Assembly: GCF_021729035.1 (NCBI RefSeq)
Contig: NZ_JAJSAP010000003.1
Coordinates: 1-64,000, forward strand
From: Microbulbifer sediminum
Lineage (GTDB): Bacteria; Pseudomonadota; Gammaproteobacteria; Pseudomonadales; Cellvibrionaceae
Reading direction: 5' to 3'
Length of the DNA: 64,000 nucleotides
Shown in pieces: positions 36,282 to 45,528 of the stretch (position 1 is its first letter; every line of letters starts with the position of its first letter). The notes below the pieces were generated by a model. The model was given only the letters and a program-made list of their open reading frames with translations. It made no database searches and was not told the DNA's origin. The position numbers and the translations under genes were made by a program.

Positions 36282-36934
36282 CGATATTTCCTCACTCAGG
36301 GGACTCAACCGGGGGACGTCCCGGGGCACAATGCTCACGACGCGCATAGCGCATAGACAGGATCAATGTCCCCAGCCCCGGGGCCGGGAACACGGCGCCC
36401 GCCCGATCACGCGCACGGCGATTGGGACCGAATGGTAAGGTCACCCCCGGGTAGTGAGTAGGCATTAAAAAGGCGCACAGTTTACGATGCGCCACTCGGT
36501 ATTGAACCGATACTCGGTGTAGTGCTCACCGTTCACCCGGTAAAGGCCATTGCCGCCGGGCACGGGATTACCATTCACATCCTCCACATCCACACCCCGC
36601 TGTATGGGACCTGGCGGAACCCTTGCTGTATTTCTGGACTTCCGACAGCCCCACCACGACTGCCACCTATACCCCTTGTATCTATGCCGCTCCTGCTTAA
36701 TGCGTTTTTTGTGTAATAGCGCGCCACCGCCAACCCTAAGATCTTCACCACTCGTGCGCGATTTTTATCGCCCGGGCCCAGTCTGCGGCAGAGGCCAGGA
36801 AACAACGGTCGCCGCTTTGGGGAAGTCAACAACCTGTTGTCGCGTCTGCCGGACGTGTAGGTTTCTTTTGCCTCGCGAAGGTGCGCGCGGCGGGTTCATC
36901 TCGCAGATGCAGCTGTATGCAAGAGAGGTGTGCA
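36282..36934. other. 653-bp gap with a possible gene remnant
   Basis: Apart from the minus-strand coding fragment noted at 36465-36621, no gene, RNA or strong hairpin was seen. The last 60 bp hold the leader of the L,D-transpeptidase gene. Base composition is mixed and lower in GC than the flanks in 36600-36760. Confidence 0.4.
36465..36621 (-). pseudogene. Coding remnant, C-terminal end of an unknown protein
   Basis: One minus-strand frame is open from about 36770 to a TAA at 36465 but has no ATG. Its last part reads plausibly as protein (VDVEDVNGNPVPGGNGLY, then RVNGEHYTEYRFNTEW and RIVNCAPF), with codon use like the genome. No ribosome binding site was found for the in-frame GTG codons. 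It may be the 3' remnant of a deleted gene. The family was not recognised. Confidence 0.35.
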
Positions 36935-37528
36935 ATGCAGAACCGTCGTTCGCTAACCAAGATTCTTTCCATCACCGCAGTCCTGCTGCTCGGTAGCGGC
37001 ACGCTGCTGGCGCCGGTTGCCCAGGCCCGCGATTACCCTCACCCCTACCAGCGGCATCCGTCCATGTACAACGGCTCTGCCTGGTTCCGGCCCGATGCCG
37101 GTGGCGGGGCGGCGCATATCCGCATCGACCTGAGCGACCAGATGGCCTACTACTACCGGGGCGGCCAGCTGGTCGGCATGTCCCCGGTTTCCACCGGCAA
37201 GCCGGGCCACCGCACGCCCACCGGCACTTTCCGCATCTCCGAGAAAAAGGTAAACCACCGCTCCAACCTGTACGGCCATTACGTCAGCCCCCGTGGTTAC
37301 GTGATGCGCAGCAACGTGGATGTGCGCCGTGATCGCCGGCCTCCCGGAGCCGTGTTCCGCGGCGCGTCGATGGATTTCATGATGCGGGTGAATGGCGCCA
37401 TTACCATGCACGCCGGCCGGGTGCCGGGCTGGCCCGACTCCCACGGCTGCATCCGCTTGCCCTGGCATATGGCAAAGATCTTCTTCGCCCATACTCCGGT
37501 AGGCACCAAGGTCAGCATCGTGCACTAA
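36935..37528 (+). CDS. L,D-transpeptidase (YkuD), periplasmic
   Basis: The protein has 197 residues from the ATG at 36935, after AGAGAGGTG. The signal peptide is MQNRRSLTKILSITAVLLLGSGTLLAPVAQA. One YkuD catalytic domain carries the active-site motif SHGCIRLP, with upstream THAGR-type histidine (ITMHAGRVPG) and TPTGTFRI. Such enzymes cross-link peptidoglycan by 3-3 bonds or attach proteins to it. There is no LysM or peptidoglycan-binding domain. The gene stands alone and has its own terminator. Confidence 0.92.
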   Translation: MQNRRSLTKILSITAVLLLGSGTLLAPVAQARDYPHPYQRHPSMYNGSAWFRPDAGGGAAHIRIDLSDQMAYYYRGGQLVGMSPVSTGKPGHRTPTGTFRISEKKVNHRSNLYGHYVSPRGYVMRSNVDVRRDRRPPGAVFRGASMDFMMRVNGAITMHAGRVPGWPDSHGCIRLPWHMAKIFFAHTPVGTKVSIVH

Positions 37529-37550
37529 TGCGATGCCGTGCGACCGGGCA

Positions 37551-37587
37551 AAAAAAGGCCCCTTTCCCGACGGGAGAGGGGCCTTTC
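37551..37587. terminator. Bidirectional terminator between convergent genes
   Basis: AAAGGCCCC...CCC pairs with GGG...GGGGCCTTT across a short loop, with A run and T-containing tail. It ends the L,D-transpeptidase gene (plus) and the symporter gene (minus). Confidence 0.85.
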
Positions 37588-37613
37588 GTTTGCGCTATCA
37601 AAGCTGACCGGAT

Positions 37614-39023
37614 TCAGGAATGTGAGCCCTTGCTTACTGCGGCCACCTCCAGGTCGTGCGCGGTGAAGTAGTCGTGGGCAGCCCTGTTGACCCTTTTTGC
37701 CAGCGCCAGGGTAGAGACCATAGTGGGCACCGCCATCACCGCATACATACCGATGATGATACTGTTGACTGCGTTCAGTGAGGCCACCGCACCGATCACG
37801 ATCAGGGCAATATAGGCGGCGGTGTAAAAGGCCTGGTAACGGGCACCAAACAGGAATACAAAGCACTTAACGCCGTAATACCAGAAGGTAACGATGGTAC
37901 TGAACGCCAGGGGCAGGACCATCATCAGCAACAACACCGGCCCCCAGTGGCCGAACACCTGCGAGAACGCCTCCGCAGTCAGCGATACACCCTCGATGCC
38001 CTCCCCGTGTTGCCACACCCCGGTCAGCAAGATCACCAGCGCGGTACAGGTACATACCACCAGTGTGTCGATGATCGGCCCCACCATGGCCACCACGCCC
38101 TCGCGGATCGGCTCGGTGGTCTTGGCCGCACCGTGGGCCAGGGACTCGGTACCGATACCAGCCTCATTGGAGAAGGCCCCGCGGCTGATACCGGTGGCAA
38201 TCACCGTTCCCAGTGCCCCGCCAGCCACGGCCTGCCCGGAGAAGGCATCGGTGAGGATCAGGCCCAGGGCGGCGGGCACCTGCTGCCAGAAATAGCCGAT
38301 CACGATAAACGTCAGCGCCAGGTAAAAAAGCACCATGCCCGGCACTACGCGTACCGCGAACTTACCGATACGCTGGATGCGCCCGGCAATGACCACGGCT
38401 GCGGCAACCGCCAGCACCAGGCCGATGGCAAAATCGAACCACAATGAGCCATCCTCGCCCACCACGCCCAGCGGCACGGCAAAGGATTCCCGCAGCAACT
38501 GCACCGTCTGGTTGGACTGGAACACCGGCAGCATGCCGCACAGGCCGGCCACGGCGAACAACAGTGCCAGCGGCATCCAGCGCCTGCCCAGCCCCTCGCG
38601 AATCACGTACATCGGTCCGCCCTGCAGCTCGCCTGCGGCATCGCGACCGCGATACATCACCGACAGGCTGGCGGTGTAGAACTTGGTCGCCACCCCCACC
38701 AGGGCAGTCACCCACATCCAGAAGATCGCACCCGGCCCGCCGGTACTGATGGCAATTGCCACGCCGGCAATATTGCCCAGCCCCAGGGTTCCGGACAAAG
38801 CCGTGGACAGGGCCTGCCGGTGCGGTACCTGGCCGGGATCATCGGGGTTGTCGTACTTGCCCCGCAGCAGGTCGACACTGTGGCCCAGGTGGCGGTACGG
38901 CCGGCCGCGGGAAACGATCAGCAGGTAAAGGCCGCCGCCCACCAGTAGCACCAGCAGCGGAGTACCCCAGACAAAAGTGGCAAACGCGGCAAGCGCCGCA
39001 TCTATGGATTGGAGGAATGACAT
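37614..39023 (-). CDS. Sodium:alanine/glycine symporter, AGCS family
   Basis: The protein has 469 residues from the ATG at 39023, with GGAGGAATG as ribosome binding site context. It has ten to eleven membrane helices. Family signatures are LSTALSGTLGLGNIAGVAIAISTGGPGAIFWMW and the GAFSNEAGIGTESLAHGAAKT block. It imports alanine or glycine with sodium, in keeping with a marine cell. It has no evident link to the starch genes although it lies between them. A terminator at 39120-39144 precedes the gene and isolates it from the MFS transporter gene. Confidence 0.93.
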   Translation of the reverse strand: MSFLQSIDAALAAFATFVWGTPLLVLLVGGGLYLLIVSRGRPYRHLGHSVDLLRGKYDNPDDPGQVPHRQALSTALSGTLGLGNIAGVAIAISTGGPGAIFWMWVTALVGVATKFYTASLSVMYRGRDAAGELQGGPMYVIREGLGRRWMPLALLFAVAGLCGMLPVFQSNQTVQLLRESFAVPLGVVGEDGSLWFDFAIGLVLAVAAAVVIAGRIQRIGKFAVRVVPGMVLFYLALTFIVIGYFWQQVPAALGLILTDAFSGQAVAGGALGTVIATGISRGAFSNEAGIGTESLAHGAAKTTEPIREGVVAMVGPIIDTLVVCTCTALVILLTGVWQHGEGIEGVSLTAEAFSQVFGHWGPVLLLMMVLPLAFSTIVTFWYYGVKCFVFLFGARYQAFYTAAYIALIVIGAVASLNAVNSIIIGMYAVMAVPTMVSTLALAKRVNRAAHDYFTAHDLEVAAVSKGSHS

Positions 39024-39119
39024 GCGGTTTTCAGTCAATTATTGGTAGATCCCGGAGTCTATGTAGCGGCGCGCCCGCTTGTCAAAGCAGCGCCCGGCAG
39101 ATGCGCGGGCCGGATACAG

Positions 39120-39144
39120 AAAAGCCCCTCGTCGAGGGGCTTTT
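39120..39144 (-). terminator. Terminator downstream of the MFS transporter
   Basis: AAAAGCCCCTC and GAGGGGCTTTT, perfect 11-base arms with a 3-base loop and flanking A and T runs. It ends the minus-strand MFS gene and insulates the symporter gene. Confidence 0.9.
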
Positions 39145-39168
39145 CCACATACGCTGACAGCGGGTCCG

Positions 39169-40659
39169 TCAGGCAACGACCGGCTCGGGCTCCAGCGCGG
39201 TCGGGGCCACTTCCGGCTCACGGACAAAGAACACCGACAGGGCGCCCAGGATCATAAACACTCCCGCCAGCACGATGATGTAGATGGCCTGGTTGTCGAA
39301 CACGCTGTGCAGGATCGGGCCCGCCACCAGCGCCGAGAGGATCTGCGGCGCGGCGATGGTGAAGTTGAAAATTCCCATGTAGACGCCGGTCTTGCTCGCC
39401 GGCAGCGAGTCGGACAGGATCGAGTAGGGCATGGCCAGGATCGCCGCCCAGGCGATACCCACGCCCACCATCGGCAACAACAGGCCCAGTGCGCCACTGG
39501 GCACGGTGACCTCGGTGATCAGCAGGTCCACCTGGGTCGGCGCCCCGCCCTGGAAGAACAGGAAACCGATATAGCCCAGCCCGCCCAGCAGCAGCGACAG
39601 CGCATAGGTGGGCTTGCGGCCCAATGCCCCGGCGATGCGGGTCAGCGCGATGGAAAAAATCGCAGCAAACAGGGAGTAGGCGGCGAAGATGATCCCCACC
39701 CAGTCGCCCGCGGCGCCCTTGGCAGCGGCAATGTGGTCGGGGATCTGGCCCACGGTGGCCAGGTAATCGTGGTCGAACCACTTGGCGTCCACGCCCCAGA
39801 CATGCTGGGTAATGGCCGGGGTGGTATACACCCACATGATAAACAGGGCGAACCAGGAGAAGAACTGCACCACCGCCAGCTGGCGCATGGTGCGGGGCAT
39901 GTTGAACAGCAACCTGGTGAATCCGCCGAGGCGCTGCAGCAGCGACTTGCGCTCCGCCAGCTCGCGGGCCAGCGCTTGCTCATCGATGCCCTTGTAGGCG
40001 TTGTACTCTTTCGGGGCATATTCTTTGGTGCGGAACACCGTCCACAGCACACTGCCCAGCAGTACCGAGGCACCGATGTAGAAGGCCCAGATCACCGAGG
40101 GCGCCACCTCGCCGCCCCTGGAGGTGTTTTCCAGGCCGATCACATTGGTAAGGATAAACGGCAGCATGGATCCCAGCACCGCCCCGATGTTGATCAGCAG
40201 CGACTGCACCGAGTAGCCCAGGGTGCGCTGCTCGGAGGGCACCATATCCGATACCAGCGCCCGGAACGGTTGCATGGTGACATTGAAGGCCGCATCCATC
40301 AGCGCCAGCATCACGCCGCCAAACAGGATCGGGGCCACGAATGCCACCACGATCCCGGCATTGGGCATAAAGGCCATTCCCACCGCCGCGGCGATGGCAC
40401 CGAACAGAATATAAGGGTTGCGGCGACCGAAGCGGCTCCAGGTACGGTCGGAGGCGGAGCCCACGATCGGCTGCACAATCAGGCCCATCAGGGGCGCGAC
40501 AATCCAGAACAGGGACAGTGAGTGCAGGTCCGCACCCAGATCGGAGAGGATCCGGCTGGCGTTGGCATTCTGCAGGGCAAAGCCGAACTGCACACCGAGA
40601 AAGCCGAGGCTGACATTCCAGACCTGCCAGAAAGGTAACTTGGGCTGTTTCATCTTCAT
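39169..40659 (-). CDS. MFS sugar transporter, probable maltose/maltodextrin importer
   Basis: The protein has 496 residues from the ATG at 40659; another ATG six bases later is also possible. It has twelve membrane segments of the GPH/SLC45-like MFS type, opening FWQVWNVSLGFLGVQFGFALQNANASRIL and with DRTWSRFGRRNPYIL between helices 2 and 3. Close relatives in Xanthomonas, Caulobacter and Alteromonas lie in maltose loci and import maltose or small maltodextrins. It is divergent from the SusA-like gene across a 420-bp region holding two MalT-type dyads, which strongly supports that role. It replaces the MalFGK ABC importer of enterics. Confidence 0.85.
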   Translation of the reverse strand: MKMKQPKLPFWQVWNVSLGFLGVQFGFALQNANASRILSDLGADLHSLSLFWIVAPLMGLIVQPIVGSASDRTWSRFGRRNPYILFGAIAAAVGMAFMPNAGIVVAFVAPILFGGVMLALMDAAFNVTMQPFRALVSDMVPSEQRTLGYSVQSLLINIGAVLGSMLPFILTNVIGLENTSRGGEVAPSVIWAFYIGASVLLGSVLWTVFRTKEYAPKEYNAYKGIDEQALARELAERKSLLQRLGGFTRLLFNMPRTMRQLAVVQFFSWFALFIMWVYTTPAITQHVWGVDAKWFDHDYLATVGQIPDHIAAAKGAAGDWVGIIFAAYSLFAAIFSIALTRIAGALGRKPTYALSLLLGGLGYIGFLFFQGGAPTQVDLLITEVTVPSGALGLLLPMVGVGIAWAAILAMPYSILSDSLPASKTGVYMGIFNFTIAAPQILSALVAGPILHSVFDNQAIYIIVLAGVFMILGALSVFFVREPEVAPTALEPEPVVA

Positions 40660-40880
40660 CTCTGCGAGTTTCGTTATCGTTGTGGCGCGAACCTCGGTTC
40701 GCACAACGGACCGGATCCAGCAGACAGCGAGGCACCGGCACGCGAAACCGTGCAGGGCTCCCCAGGCCGGGCAGTGCCGGAGAGGCAAAGACTCATCGCT
40801 GACTGCGCGGGAGCCCCCGGTCCGGAGCTTCCCTTTATAGGTTTTGCCGGATCATGGCACGGGCAGGGTGGCCCTCCATC

Positions 40881-40897
40881 CTCCCCCGCCGGGGGAG
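40881..40897. promoter_or_regulatory. Putative MalT-type operator dyad 1
   Basis: CTCCCCC and GGGGGAG separated by GCC, the same 7-3-7 layout as upstream of malT (31201). On the left CATCCTCCCCC extends the box toward GGGGGAGGATG on the other strand. Confidence 0.6.
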
Positions 40898-40993
40898 TAG
40901 GCGGCCGGCCTGCATCACGGCGGGAGCCGGGAAAATGACCTTTCAGTCGCCGGGATACTGTTACCTTCGCAAGAGCGCACGCACTGTAGCGCT

Positions 40994-41010
40994 CTCCCCC
41001 TGCCGGGGAG
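40994..41010. promoter_or_regulatory. Putative MalT-type operator dyad 2
   Basis: CTCCCC and GGGGAG around CTGCC, continuing as GGGGAGGGGG. It ends 71 bp before the ATG at 41082, nearly the spacing seen at the 34135 gene (65 bp). Confidence 0.6.
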
Positions 41011-41081
41011 GGGGATCTTTGCCGCCACCCGATACCGCACAATAACGCGTTAAGTTTCATTTTCGGCGGGAGGAAACGGTG

Positions 41082-42941
41082 ATGAAGCGCTTACTTACAC
41101 TGGTGCAGGTACTGGCCCTTGCTGCGGGGCAGTACGCCATGGCCGCCGGCACCGGGCCGGATCGCGTGGAGCCCCCCTTCTGGTGGGCCGGCATGCAGGA
41201 GCCGAGCCTCCAGCTGATGCTCCACGGGGAAGACATCGGTGATCTCACCGCCTCTGTGGACCACCCGGGGGTCGCCGTCCTCGGTACCGAGTCCACCGAC
41301 AACCCCAATTACCTGTTTATCAACCTGCGCCTGGAAGCGGACGCCGGGCCCGGCACTTTTACCATCCGGCTTCAGGGCGACGGCGCCCCACACAGTGCCT
41401 TCGATTACGAACTGCTTCCCCGCACCGCGCCCCCCCGCGGCAGGCGCGGCTTCGACAGCAGCGACGCCATTTACCTGATCACCCCGGACCGCTTTGCCAA
41501 TGGCAAGCCGGGCAACGATACTGCACCGGATGTGCAGGAGGGCCCGGACCGCGACGCGCCCGGAGGGCGCCACGGTGGGGATATCGCCGGCATGCGGGCG
41601 GCGCTGGACTATATCGACGGGCTCGGCTTCACCGCGATCTGGCCCAACCCACTGCTGGAGAACGACCAGCCCGGTTACTCCTACCATGGCTACTCCGCCA
41701 CCGACCACTATCGCATCGACCCGCGCTTTGGCAGCAATGATGAGTTCCGCGCTTTTGTCGCCGCCGCTGGCGAACGGGGTATCGGCGTTATCCAGGATGT
41801 GGTGCTGAACCATATTGGCGACGGCCACTGGTGGCTGGACGACCTGCCCGACAGCGACTGGCTGAACGGCGCCGGCACTCGCAAGGGCGAGTTTGCGATC
41901 ACCAACCACAGTCGGTTCACCCCCGTCGACCCCCACGCGAGTGACGCCGACCGGCGCCAGTTCCTCGAGGGCTGGTTTGTGGATTCCATGCCGGACATGA
42001 ACCAGCGCCATCCACTGCTGGCCAACTACCTGATCCAGAATACCCTGTGGTGGATCGAGTACGCCGGCCTGAGCGGCATCCGTGCCGACACCTACTCCTA
42101 CTCTGACCCGCGCTTCCTGGAGCAGTGGGCCGAGCGCATCCGCCGGGAGTACCCGGACTTCAATATTGTCGGCGAGGAGTGGACCCGCAACGCAGCGCTG
42201 GTGGCCCACTGGCAGCGCGGCGAAAGTGAGCCAGCCACCGGCGGACGCCTGAAAAGTATGATGGACTTCCCCCTGCATTATTCACTGCGGGAAGCCCTGA
42301 CCGCGGAAGAGAGCTGGAGCAGCGGACTGATCCAGCTCTACGAGGGACTGGCCAACGATTTCCAGTACCCGAACCCGGAGCGACTGGTGATCTTTGGTGG
42401 CAACCATGACACCAGCCGGCTGTTCAGCCAGCTGAACGACGACCCGGCCCGGTTTCGCATGGCGGTGGCCTACCTCGCCACCATGCGCGGTATCCCGCAG
42501 TTTTTCTATGGCGACGAACTGCTGATGACCAGCCCCCGGCACCGCGCCGACGGCATCGTGCGCAGCGACTTCCCCGGCGGCTGGGCCGGCGATAAAGCCA
42601 ATGGCTTCAACGGTACGGGCCTGACCGCACAGCAGAGCGCGGCCCAGACCTACGTGCGGGCGCTGTTTCGCTGGCGCCGCAACCAGCCGGTAATTCATCG
42701 CGGCAAACTCACCCACTTCGCCCCGATCGACGGGACCTATGTTTACTTTCGCCACGACACCGATGACATCGTGATGGTGGCAATCAACAAGGGGGAGGAC
42801 GCAGTACCCTTCAACCGGGCGCGCTTCGCAGAGGTACTCGGCGATCGCAGGCGTGCAGTGGACGTCGTCAGCGGCCGCCAGTACCCGCTGGACGGCCTGG
42901 AAATCCCGCCCCGCGACGTCCTGGTGATGGAAATACAATAA
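41082..42941 (+). CDS. Periplasmic GH13 neopullulanase/cyclomaltodextrinase, SusA-like
   Basis: The protein has 619 residues from the ATG at 41082, seven bases after GGGAGGA. A Sec signal peptide (MKRLLTLVQVLALAAGQYAMA) precedes an N-terminal beta domain of the Cyc-maltodext_N type (PPFWWAGMQEPSLQLMLHG). The barrel opens IYLITPDRFANG. Catalytic residues are D336 (SGIRADTYSY), E365 (NIVGEEW) and D443 (GGNHDTSR). A small C-terminal Cyc-maltodext_C-like domain follows. It should cut maltodextrins and cyclodextrins in the periplasm. It begins a three-gene glycosidase operon (41082-47409) with gaps of 44 and 104 bp. Confidence 0.9.
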   Translation: MKRLLTLVQVLALAAGQYAMAAGTGPDRVEPPFWWAGMQEPSLQLMLHGEDIGDLTASVDHPGVAVLGTESTDNPNYLFINLRLEADAGPGTFTIRLQGDGAPHSAFDYELLPRTAPPRGRRGFDSSDAIYLITPDRFANGKPGNDTAPDVQEGPDRDAPGGRHGGDIAGMRAALDYIDGLGFTAIWPNPLLENDQPGYSYHGYSATDHYRIDPRFGSNDEFRAFVAAAGERGIGVIQDVVLNHIGDGHWWLDDLPDSDWLNGAGTRKGEFAITNHSRFTPVDPHASDADRRQFLEGWFVDSMPDMNQRHPLLANYLIQNTLWWIEYAGLSGIRADTYSYSDPRFLEQWAERIRREYPDFNIVGEEWTRNAALVAHWQRGESEPATGGRLKSMMDFPLHYSLREALTAEESWSSGLIQLYEGLANDFQYPNPERLVIFGGNHDTSRLFSQLNDDPARFRMAVAYLATMRGIPQFFYGDELLMTSPRHRADGIVRSDFPGGWAGDKANGFNGTGLTAQQSAAQTYVRALFRWRRNQPVIHRGKLTHFAPIDGTYVYFRHDTDDIVMVAINKGEDAVPFNRARFAEVLGDRRRAVDVVSGRQYPLDGLEIPPRDVLVMEIQ

Positions 42942-42985
42942 CGATCGGCAATACGGCGGCCCAACGGCCCCGGGCCCAGACAGAG

Positions 42986-45424
42986 ATGATGATGAAGTTT
43001 AGACAGACCCTGCAACTGTGCGCCCTCGCCGGCGCCATCGCCAGTCACAGCGCCGCTGCACTGGAGTCACGCCAGTATGTGGACCACCACCTGGACGGGG
43101 GCGCACTCACCATCGAGACCAGCGATGGTGAGGTCACTCTGACGCCGATCAATGACGATGCGATTGCCGTGCATTACCGGCGCGAGGGAGTGAAACAATT
43201 ACCTTCCTTCGCACTCGCCGACACGCAACGCCCGGCGGTGGAAGCCCGTCTCGAGGAACGTGAAGACCAGCTGACCTACGACCTCGGTGACCTGCACGCG
43301 GTAATCAGCAAATCGCCATTCGCCATCAGCTACCAGCGCAACGGGCAAACACTGCTAAGCGAGGAAACCGGGTTCTTTGCCACCGAGACCATGCGCGGCT
43401 TCCGCTTTGCGCTGGAAGACGGGGAGAAGCTGCTCGGCGGCGGAGAACGTGTACTGGGTATGGACAGGCGCGGCAAGCGCCTGCCGCTCTACAACCGCGC
43501 GCACTACGGCTACACCACCGAGTCCGAGCAGATGTACTTCAGCCTGCCGGCAGTGATGTCCAGCAACAAGTACATCCTGATGTTCGACAATTCCGCCACC
43601 GGCACCCTGGACCTGGGCGCCAGTGAAGAGGATGTACTGCAGTTCGAGGCGGTCGGTGGCCGTACCGCCTATGTCGTCGCCAGCGGTGACAGCTATCCGG
43701 AACTGATCGGGAACTATGTCGATGTCACCGGTCGCCAGCCGCTGCCGCCGCGCTGGGCGCTGGGCAACTTTGCCTCCCGCTTCGGCTACCACACCGAGGA
43801 AGAAGTCCGCGCGATCGTGCATAGATTCGCCGAGGAGGACTTCCCGCTGGATGCCGTGGTACTGGACCTGTTCTGGTTTGGTCCCGACATCAAGGGGCAT
43901 ATGGGCAACCTGGCCTGGGATCGCGAAGCTTTCCCGCAGCCGGAAAAAATGATGGCTGACTTCAGCGAGCGCGGTATCGAGACCATCCTGGTCACCGAGC
44001 CGTTTGTGCTCACCAGCTCCGAGCGCTGGGACCAGGCGGTGGCCGCAGACGCACTGGCGAAGAACCTCGCCGGGGAACCCAGGCGCTTCGATTTCTACTT
44101 CGGCAACACCGGGCTCATCGACGTGTTCGACGAGAGCGGGCGCGACTGGTTCTGGAATATCTACGATCGCCTGCTGCAACAGGGGGTCAGTGGCTGGTGG
44201 GGCGACCTGGGCGAACCGGAAGTGCACCCGTCCGATACCGTCCATGCCATCGGCATGGCAGACGAGGTGCACAACGCCTACGGCCACCGCTGGGCGCAGA
44301 CCCTGTTTGAAAAGCAGACCGCCGCATACCCGGAACGCCGTCCGTTTATCATGATGCGCGCCGGTTTCCCCGGGTCGCAGCGCTACGGCATGATTCCCTG
44401 GACCGGCGACGTGGCCCGCGAATGGGGCGGTCTCAAGCCGCAGGTGGAGCTGGCCCTGTCCATGAGCCTGCTGGGCTTCGGCTACACCCACTCCGACCTG
44501 GGCGGATTTGCCGGCGGCGAGGAATTTGACCGCGAGCTCTATATTCGCTGGCTGCAGTACGGCGTGTTCCAGCCGGTCTACCGGCCCCATGCGCAGGAGC
44601 ATATCGCCTCGGAGCCGGTATTCCACGACCGCACCACCCGCGATATCACCCGCGAATATATCAAGCTGCGCTACCGCCTGTTGCCGTACAACTACACCCT
44701 GGCATTCGAGAACAGCCAGAGCGGCATGCCTCTGATGCGGCCACTGTTCTTCACCGACGACAGCGACCCGGCCCTGATGGATTACAAGGATGCCTACCTG
44801 TGGGGCAATGACTTCCTGGTGGCCCCGGTAACCGAAGCCGGTGTCGACGAGGTGGAGCTGCGCCTGCCCGGTGGCGTCTGGTTCGATTACTGGACTGACG
44901 CGCAGTACAGTGGTGAAAGAGCCACTGTCGAGGTTGACCTGGAGACCATCCCGGTGCTGGTACGCGCCGGTGCGTTTATACCCACTGTAGAAGACATGGA
45001 CACCACCCGGGACTATTCCAGTGAAAACCTGACACTGGACTACTACGCCCACCCGACATCCCTGGAGTCCAGCGGCTACATCTACGAGGATGATGGCAAC
45101 ACTGTCGACGCCTTTGCGCGCGATCGCTACGCCAGGCTGCATTTCCACGCCGAGCGCAGTGCCGACGGCATTCGTTTTGGTTTCCGCCGGGACGGTGGCG
45201 GTTACCGGGGGGAACCACAGCACCGCAGTGTGAGCCTCAACATCCATAACTGGGACCTGCAGCCGTCACAACTGCGTGCAGCCGGAACGGCGATCCCCGT
45301 ACTGGACAGTGAGCGCGACCTCGAGCAGGCCGACGAAGGGGCGTGGCTGGACCAGCGCGCCAGCGTGCTGCGGGTGAAATTCAACTGGGGCCGGGAGCCC
45401 CTGCGACTCACCGTCGAGCACTGA
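42986..45424 (+). CDS. GH31 alpha-glucosidase / 4-alpha-glucosyltransferase, Agd31B-like
   Basis: The protein has 812 residues with a signal peptide (LQLCALAGAIASHSAAALE). GH31 nucleophile D407 is in SGWWGDLGEPE and acid/base D475 in PWTGDVAREW. The 68-residue spacing and overall length resemble Cellvibrio japonicus Agd31B, a 4-alpha-glucosyltransferase that disproportionates maltooligosaccharides (recalled: D412 and D480 of about 817 residues). No PA14 insert is present, unlike GH31 xylosidases. An N-terminal beta domain and two C-terminal beta domains surround the barrel. It would convert maltose or maltotriose into longer chains in the periplasm. Hydrolase activity is the alternative. Confidence 0.88.
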   Translation: MMMKFRQTLQLCALAGAIASHSAAALESRQYVDHHLDGGALTIETSDGEVTLTPINDDAIAVHYRREGVKQLPSFALADTQRPAVEARLEEREDQLTYDLGDLHAVISKSPFAISYQRNGQTLLSEETGFFATETMRGFRFALEDGEKLLGGGERVLGMDRRGKRLPLYNRAHYGYTTESEQMYFSLPAVMSSNKYILMFDNSATGTLDLGASEEDVLQFEAVGGRTAYVVASGDSYPELIGNYVDVTGRQPLPPRWALGNFASRFGYHTEEEVRAIVHRFAEEDFPLDAVVLDLFWFGPDIKGHMGNLAWDREAFPQPEKMMADFSERGIETILVTEPFVLTSSERWDQAVAADALAKNLAGEPRRFDFYFGNTGLIDVFDESGRDWFWNIYDRLLQQGVSGWWGDLGEPEVHPSDTVHAIGMADEVHNAYGHRWAQTLFEKQTAAYPERRPFIMMRAGFPGSQRYGMIPWTGDVAREWGGLKPQVELALSMSLLGFGYTHSDLGGFAGGEEFDRELYIRWLQYGVFQPVYRPHAQEHIASEPVFHDRTTRDITREYIKLRYRLLPYNYTLAFENSQSGMPLMRPLFFTDDSDPALMDYKDAYLWGNDFLVAPVTEAGVDEVELRLPGGVWFDYWTDAQYSGERATVEVDLETIPVLVRAGAFIPTVEDMDTTRDYSSENLTLDYYAHPTSLESSGYIYEDDGNTVDAFARDRYARLHFHAERSADGIRFGFRRDGGGYRGEPQHRSVSLNIHNWDLQPSQLRAAGTAIPVLDSERDLEQADEGAWLDQRASVLRVKFNWGREPLRLTVEH

Positions 45425-45528
45425 ACAAATACCACAGGCATCCACAGGAGCCTGCCCTGCAGGCCCCAAAAATCCTGGTTTCACCGAAGACCGGGAATCA
45501 CGGCGACAATTAGGGAAGACGGGATTCA

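Larger units (their letters stand above)
40660..41081. other. Divergent regulatory region with two MalT-type dyads
   Basis: This 422-bp region contains no gene. It has dyads at 40881-40897 and 40994-41010, the second next to the SusA-like start. The MFS side (40660-40870) is GC-rich and shows nothing further recognisable. Confidence 0.6.

Noticed and set aside
37551..37587. GGGAGAGGGG palindrome as a MalT operator
   Set aside because: It has A and T runs at both sides and lies between convergent gene ends, so it is a terminator.
39024..39119. Glycine riboswitch before the sodium:alanine symporter
   Set aside because: The leader is under 100 bp and shows none of the aptamer's paired GG/CC elements that I can recognise.
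43355..45247. 630-codon open frame on the strand opposite the GH31 gene
   Set aside because: It is a mirror frame produced by high GC at third positions. The GH31 frame has motifs, a signal peptide and operon context; the mirror has none.
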